7,832 nt of DNA from JANXQG01 sp037147235 (lineage in GTDB: Bacteria > Planctomycetota > Planctomycetia > Pirellulales > Thermoguttaceae), in contig JBAWVO010000301.1 in the NCBI GenBank assembly GCA_037147235.1, positions 1 through 7,832 on the forward strand. Reading direction: 5' to 3'. Below are positions 5,020-7,832 of the stretch, one piece after another. Position numbers and translations under genes: made by a program. The notes below the pieces were generated by a model. It searched no databases, was not told the origin of the DNA, and worked only from the letters and a program-made list of their open reading frames with translations. The stretch's first letter is position 1, and the number at the start of each line of letters is the position of its first letter.

Positions 5020-7293
5020 ATGTCTTCTCAGTCGAAAAAGTCTACTTCGTGGTTCACCCGTCTCGGCAGCACATTCGGCCGGAAGCGCCGCAGTACGCCG
5101 TCGGACCAGAACCGTCGCGGGCTGCGTTTTGAATCCCTGGAAACCCGCTCCCTGCTCTCGGCCACCATGCTTCCGACGATCAGCGGCATTGTCTACCAAG
5201 ACGTGACCGGCAACGGCCTGACGAGTGATGATTTTCGACTGGCTAATGCCACGATCAACCTCTTCCGTGACGGTGGCGATGGTGTCTTTGAGGGGAAGAA
5301 TGTCGGCAGCGACGATACCCAAGTCGCCTCGGTCTTCAGCGACGCCAGTGGCAAGTACAAGTTTGATAACCTTTCACTTGGCACCTACTTCGTGCAGGAA
5401 GTTGGCGTGCCGGGGCTGGTGATTACGCCGGGCCAAAACGTGCAAAAGGTGGTTGTGACCAATAGCGACTTGCAGGGCACCACGGGAACGACGATCGATT
5501 CGTTCTCATCGACGTCACAATACGTCAGCGGTTCACTGCATGGCGGCAAGACCGGAACGTCTTCCCAGCCGGCTCCGGACGCCATCGGCGGCCATCGCAA
5601 CCTGTACGTGCAACTCACCTCGGCCAAAGGCTCCGTGTCGCTGGGCGCGAACTCCGATTTCCCCGGCCTGATCGACTTTGCCTCCGGCTCGGCGTCCAAC
5701 GGCATTTTCTGGGTCAACTGGGACGGCAATAATGGCAACGCAGCCGTGCTGAACCCGACCGGCCTAGGCCAAGTTGACATCACGTCGCAGGATACCAGCA
5801 CGGGCATCAGGCTCACGATAGCCGCCGACCACGACAACGGTTTCATCATGCTCAAGGTCTTCAGCGATGCGAGCAATTGGTCCTGGACTAGCGTGCCTAT
5901 CAGTAACACCTCCGACGGTTCGCTGAGCGACAGCCAGTTCGCCGCCTTCTCCGACTTCACCATCGGCGGGGGCACGGGAGCCAACTTCTCCAAGGTCGGC
6001 GCCATCCAGTTGGCCATCAACGGCGTGAACGCCAACGATGGCCAGGTAGGACCGATCCAAGCCGCCGGACCAAAAATCTTCAGCAACATAAACTTCGCCA
6101 ACTTGGCCCAGGCCGACTTGGCGGTGGTCAAATCGGCAACGCCTAGCCCGGCCGTAGCCGGCAATCAACTGACCTACACCTTCACCACGACCAACAACGG
6201 CGTCTCCGGAGCCACGGGCGTGACGTTGGCCGACATGCTGCCCGCGGGAGTTCACTACGTTTCGTCCAGCAGCAGCCAGGGCATGGTCGCGAACAACAGC
6301 GGCACGCTTTCAGTGCAGCTTGGCAGCCTAGCCGCAGGAGCCAGTGCCACGACAAATATCATTGTCACGGTCGATCCCAGCGCCACCGGTAGCATTACCA
6401 ATACGGTAACCGTCGTCGGCAACGAGCCTGATCCGAACCTGCTCAACAATACTTCCACGGTGACGACGCAGATCAACCGTTCGGTCGACTTGGCCATCAT
6501 CAAGACGGCAACCCCCGATCCGGTCAAGGCAGGTAAGCAGCTCACCTATACGCTCACGGCCACCAATAACGGTCCTTCCGATGCCACGGGGGTGTCAATC
6601 GTCGATACGCTGCCGATAGGCACTTCCTACTACTCAGCCAGCGGCCAAAGTTCCACCACGATCGTCGACCATACGTTGACACTGAATGTCGGCAACTTGG
6701 CGACCGGTGCCTCGTCCACGATCATCGTCGTGGTCGATGTCGCTTCGACCACCTCGGGTACGATCATCAACACGGCCGTGGTCAGCGGCAACGAACCCGA
6801 TCCCAATCTAGCCAACAACACGGCCTCGGTCTCGACACGAGTCGACGTGCCGATCATACCGCTGGCCACCACGGACCTAAAGATCGTCAAGACGGCAAGC
6901 CCCAACCCGGTGACCATTGGCTCGAACCTGACTTACACGCTGATCGTAAGTAACAACTCGGACACCACGGCCACCTTCGTGACGGTCGTCGATACGTTGC
7001 CGGTCGGATTCGCCTATCTTTCCGCCAGTACCAGCGGTTCGCCGTCGTCGTATAACAATGGCGTGTTTACCACCTTGACCTGGAACCTGGGCAGCATGGC
7101 CCCACAGGCATCCGAAACGATCACGATCGTGGGCACCGTGACCGCGGCTGCCGCCAGCACGATCACCAATACGGCCGTGGTCAGTAGCCATGAGAAGGAC
7201 GGCAATGAGGCAGACAACACATCGAGCGTCGTGACAACCGTCATCCGCCCAGTCGCGCCGCCACCGACCAAGTATCATGCCCTCGGACGGTAA
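5020..7293 (+). CDS. Secreted or surface protein: LEPR-XLL-like N-terminus, SdrD-B-like domain, three DUF11 repeats
   Basis: This is a 757-residue, Ser/Thr/Asn/Gly-rich protein. Residues 1-33 are strongly basic and contain no hydrophobic core. Then comes LRFESLETRSLLSA (35-48), a variant of the planctomycete LEPR-XLL segment thought to mark exported proteins, with Thr for the usual Pro. Residues about 53-147 look like an SdrD-B/Cna-B-like beta-sandwich (ISGIVYQDVTGNG, GKYKFDNLSLGTYFVQEV). Residues about 155-360 form a beta-rich domain that I cannot assign. Residues 366-486, 490-608 and 619-742 are three DUF11 repeats, each opening with DL-[AK]-[IV]-[VI]-K-[ST]-A-[TS]-P. The last 15 residues are a short proline-containing tail; I see no sortase signal, PEP-CTERM segment or transmembrane helix. 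Such proteins usually serve as adhesins, extracellular matrix or cell-wall components; the specific role is unknown. The start is set by AAGGAG 8 bases upstream. A terminator in the opposite orientation begins just past its stop. Confidence 0.93.
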   Translation: MSSQSKKSTSWFTRLGSTFGRKRRSTPSDQNRRGLRFESLETRSLLSATMLPTISGIVYQDVTGNGLTSDDFRLANATINLFRDGGDGVFEGKNVGSDDTQVASVFSDASGKYKFDNLSLGTYFVQEVGVPGLVITPGQNVQKVVVTNSDLQGTTGTTIDSFSSTSQYVSGSLHGGKTGTSSQPAPDAIGGHRNLYVQLTSAKGSVSLGANSDFPGLIDFASGSASNGIFWVNWDGNNGNAAVLNPTGLGQVDITSQDTSTGIRLTIAADHDNGFIMLKVFSDASNWSWTSVPISNTSDGSLSDSQFAAFSDFTIGGGTGANFSKVGAIQLAINGVNANDGQVGPIQAAGPKIFSNINFANLAQADLAVVKSATPSPAVAGNQLTYTFTTTNNGVSGATGVTLADMLPAGVHYVSSSSSQGMVANNSGTLSVQLGSLAAGASATTNIIVTVDPSATGSITNTVTVVGNEPDPNLLNNTSTVTTQINRSVDLAIIKTATPDPVKAGKQLTYTLTATNNGPSDATGVSIVDTLPIGTSYYSASGQSSTTIVDHTLTLNVGNLATGASSTIIVVVDVASTTSGTIINTAVVSGNEPDPNLANNTASVSTRVDVPIIPLATTDLKIVKTASPNPVTIGSNLTYTLIVSNNSDTTATFVTVVDTLPVGFAYLSASTSGSPSSYNNGVFTTLTWNLGSMAPQASETITIVGTVTAAAASTITNTAVVSSHEKDGNEADNTSSVVTTVIRPVAPPPTKYHALGR
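6115..7245 (+). repeat. Three DUF11 repeats within the surface-protein gene
   Basis: The units begin at nucleotides 6115, 6487 and 6874, with spacings of 124 and 129 codons. Each has an opening DLxxxK-ATP-like motif, an LTYT strand, a TNNG/SNNS turn, a D-[MT]-LP-[AIV]-G motif, an LGSL/VGNL/LGSM strand and a closing NT-V-VVG/S segment. Units 1 and 2 share GNEPDPNL-NNT near their ends; in unit 3 this is replaced by SHEKDGNEADNT. The units are diverged at DNA level, with only short identical stretches (for example acggccgtggtcag near 6772 and 7168), so the duplication is old. Confidence 0.85.
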
Positions 7294-7298
7294 GCACG

Positions 7299-7327
7299 AA
7301 AAAAAGGGCGATCACTACAGGTCGCCC
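7299..7327 (-). terminator. Minus-strand intrinsic terminator facing the surface-protein gene
   Basis: Read on the minus strand, gggcga (7327-7322) and tcgccc (7311-7306) form a 6-base-pair stem, with a possible extra G-U pair, directly followed by seven Ts (complement of the A-run at 7299-7305). On the plus strand the hairpin has no T-tract behind it, so it best fits transcription coming from the right. It could also act weakly on the surface-protein transcript, whose stop codon ends at 7293. Confidence 0.45.
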
Positions 7328-7584
7328 CTGAGGCAATCGCTCATGAAAGTCAGCATAGGCAAAAGACACGCAGTCGGCCACCAGCAATAGATCGACACCC
7401 AGGAAAAACGGGGTCATGGAAGGGTGATCGCAATAAAAGGACTCGGGGTGTGAATGAACTATTAGGCCCAGGTCTGGATTTCTTCGCTTGCCTGTGGGGG
7501 CTAACCATGGTATGATTCTCCTGTCCTCTTCCATGTTCGTGCTGTCGATGAAAATTTTTGGTGAGCCGATAAGATGCCCGTTGG
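7328..7584. other. Non-coding or weakly coding spacer downstream of the surface-protein gene
   Basis: Between the minus-strand terminator and the frame open to the right edge I see no gene with convincing coding character on either strand. The region is less GC-rich than the genes. It holds the weak 52-codon minus-strand ORF listed separately and an AT-rich patch at 7551-7558 (aaaatttt). I find no tRNA, no SRP or RNase P RNA signature and no insertion-sequence ends. Confidence 0.5.
7350..7508 (-). CDS. Doubtful 52-residue small ORF on the minus strand
   Basis: The ATG at 7508-7506 is preceded by AGGAG (7522-7518) with a 9-base spacer, and the stop at 7352-7350 lies 22 bases before the minus-strand terminator hairpin. 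This order of ribosome site, ORF and terminator is what makes it worth listing. The translation (MVSPHRQAKKSRPGPNSSF at the start, five cysteines/glycines near the end) is rich in Arg, Pro and Ser, resembles no family I know, and could easily be out-of-frame noise. A longer overlapping minus-strand frame beginning at 7534 or 7651 runs through the terminator into the surface-protein gene and is less likely. Confidence 0.18.
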   Translation of the reverse strand: MVSPHRQAKKSRPGPNSSFTPRVLLLRSPFHDPVFPGCRSIAGGRLRVFCLC

Positions 7585-7832
7585 GTGCCTGATCTAAAGA
7601 ACCTGGCCGCGTGTATAGCCGTTGACCGGCCTTGTGCTGGCAGCGGATCACACAACCTAGGCTCCAGGTGCCCCCTTAAGCAACGCGGGCTCTCAAAAAC
7701 CCATCACCACGGCATTACGGCGGAGGACTTTTTTTATCTGCTGGGCGTGGTGTTGGGGGTGTTGGCAGCGGGCGTCATTCTCTCGGTAATCCTGGGGCAA
7801 CCGGCTGAGAGCAAAGACGCCAAGCTTAACGA
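7585..7832 (+). CDS. N-terminal part of a possible single-pass membrane protein, 3' end outside the window
   Basis: The frame is open from 7573 (after the TAA at 7570-7572) to the right edge. Its distinctive part is 7726-7800, which encodes DFFYLLGVVLGVLAAGV followed by ILSVILGQPAES: about 20 hydrophobic residues with an acidic residue before them and a polar, lysine-containing stretch after. That is a good transmembrane helix or signal anchor near an N-terminus. The start is unclear. The only standard start codon upstream in frame is GTG at 7585, which has no ribosome site and would add an unconvincing, non-hydrophobic 45-residue leader. ATT at 7714 and CTG at 7738 (11 bases after GGAGG at 7722-7726) are non-standard options. 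No family can be named from what is visible. Confidence 0.45.
   Translation, partial: MPDLKNLAACIAVDRPCAGSGSHNLGSRCPLKQRGLSKTHHHGITAEDFFYLLGVVLGVLAAGVILSVILGQPAESKDAKLN

Noticed and set aside
4771..5322. 183-codon minus-strand frame spanning the gap between barrel and surface-protein genes
   Set aside because: It covers the terminator candidate, the strong ribosome site and both gene ends, and its translation shows no family features.
5385..6164. 259-codon minus-strand frame opposite the surface-protein gene
   Set aside because: It is a shadow of the repetitive Ser/Thr/Ala codons on the plus strand and has no independent start signal or recognisable domain.
6115..7245. Regular DNA repeats that might be a CRISPR-like or minisatellite array
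   Set aside because: The spacing of 372 and 387 bases, the in-frame conservation and the protein motifs show that these are DUF11 domain repeats, not a nucleic-acid-level array.
7241..7651. 136-codon minus-strand frame overlapping the end of the surface-protein gene
   Set aside because: It would have to be transcribed and translated through the minus-strand terminator at 7299-7327, has no ribosome site at either candidate ATG (7651 or 7534), and resembles no known family.
7570..7720. Possible structured RNA (short inverted repeats such as ttgtg / cacaa at 7632-7655)
   Set aside because: The stems are only 4-5 base pairs with long loops, and no known RNA family signature could be recognised.

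Overview
The window looks like a piece of a planctomycete chromosome, most likely Pirellulales or a relative. Three sequence-level reasons support this. The 757-residue surface protein carries an N-terminal RFESLETRSLLSA segment, a variant of the LEPR-XLL motif typical of planctomycete exported proteins. It lies next to a BBP7-type outer-membrane beta-barrel protein, a family expanded in planctomycetes. The genes are moderately GC-rich and widely spaced, with little operon packing. The assignment comes from recognising these families, not from a database search.

Layout, left to right. (1) Positions 2-406, +: the 3' end of a gene open to the left edge, with five tandem copies of the heptamer gggagca (23-57) running through its frame as a low-complexity linker. 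(2) Positions 399-2471, -: a complete Prc/Tsp-type tail-specific protease (S41) with N-terminal, PDZ, catalytic and DUF3340-like regions and a plausible lipoprotein signal. It converges on gene 1 and the two ends overlap by 8 bases. (3) Positions 2472-2862: a 391-base divergent intergenic region with two perfect 10-base palindromes, a hairpin and a weak promoter candidate. (4) Positions 2863-4893, +: a GTG-started BBP7 protein with a signal peptide, a small N-terminal beta-rich domain, a disordered linker, a cysteine cluster and a barrel ending in Trp. A good intrinsic terminator candidate follows (4903-4947). (5) Positions 5020-7293, +: a surface protein with the LEPR-XLL-like segment, an SdrD-B/Cna-B-like domain, an unassigned beta-rich domain and three DUF11 repeats. 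(6) Positions 7294-7832: mostly non-coding. It holds a minus-strand hairpin plus T-tract terminator facing the surface-protein gene, a very doubtful 52-codon minus-strand ORF, and a frame open to the right edge that encodes one clear transmembrane helix but has no convincing start.

Taken together this is a cell-envelope neighbourhood: an exported protease, an outer-membrane barrel, a large adhesin-like or matrix-like protein and a possible membrane protein. The terminator between the barrel and adhesin genes and the divergent orientation of the protease argue against one operon. Any functional link between the protease and its neighbours is conjecture. I see no CRISPR array, tRNA, rRNA, insertion sequence or defence system, and nothing that compels a claim of a new system. 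The points most worth following are the heptamer repeat inside a reading frame, the lipobox on the protease, the unassigned domains and cysteine cluster of the two surface proteins, and the minus-strand transcript implied by the terminator at 7299-7327.
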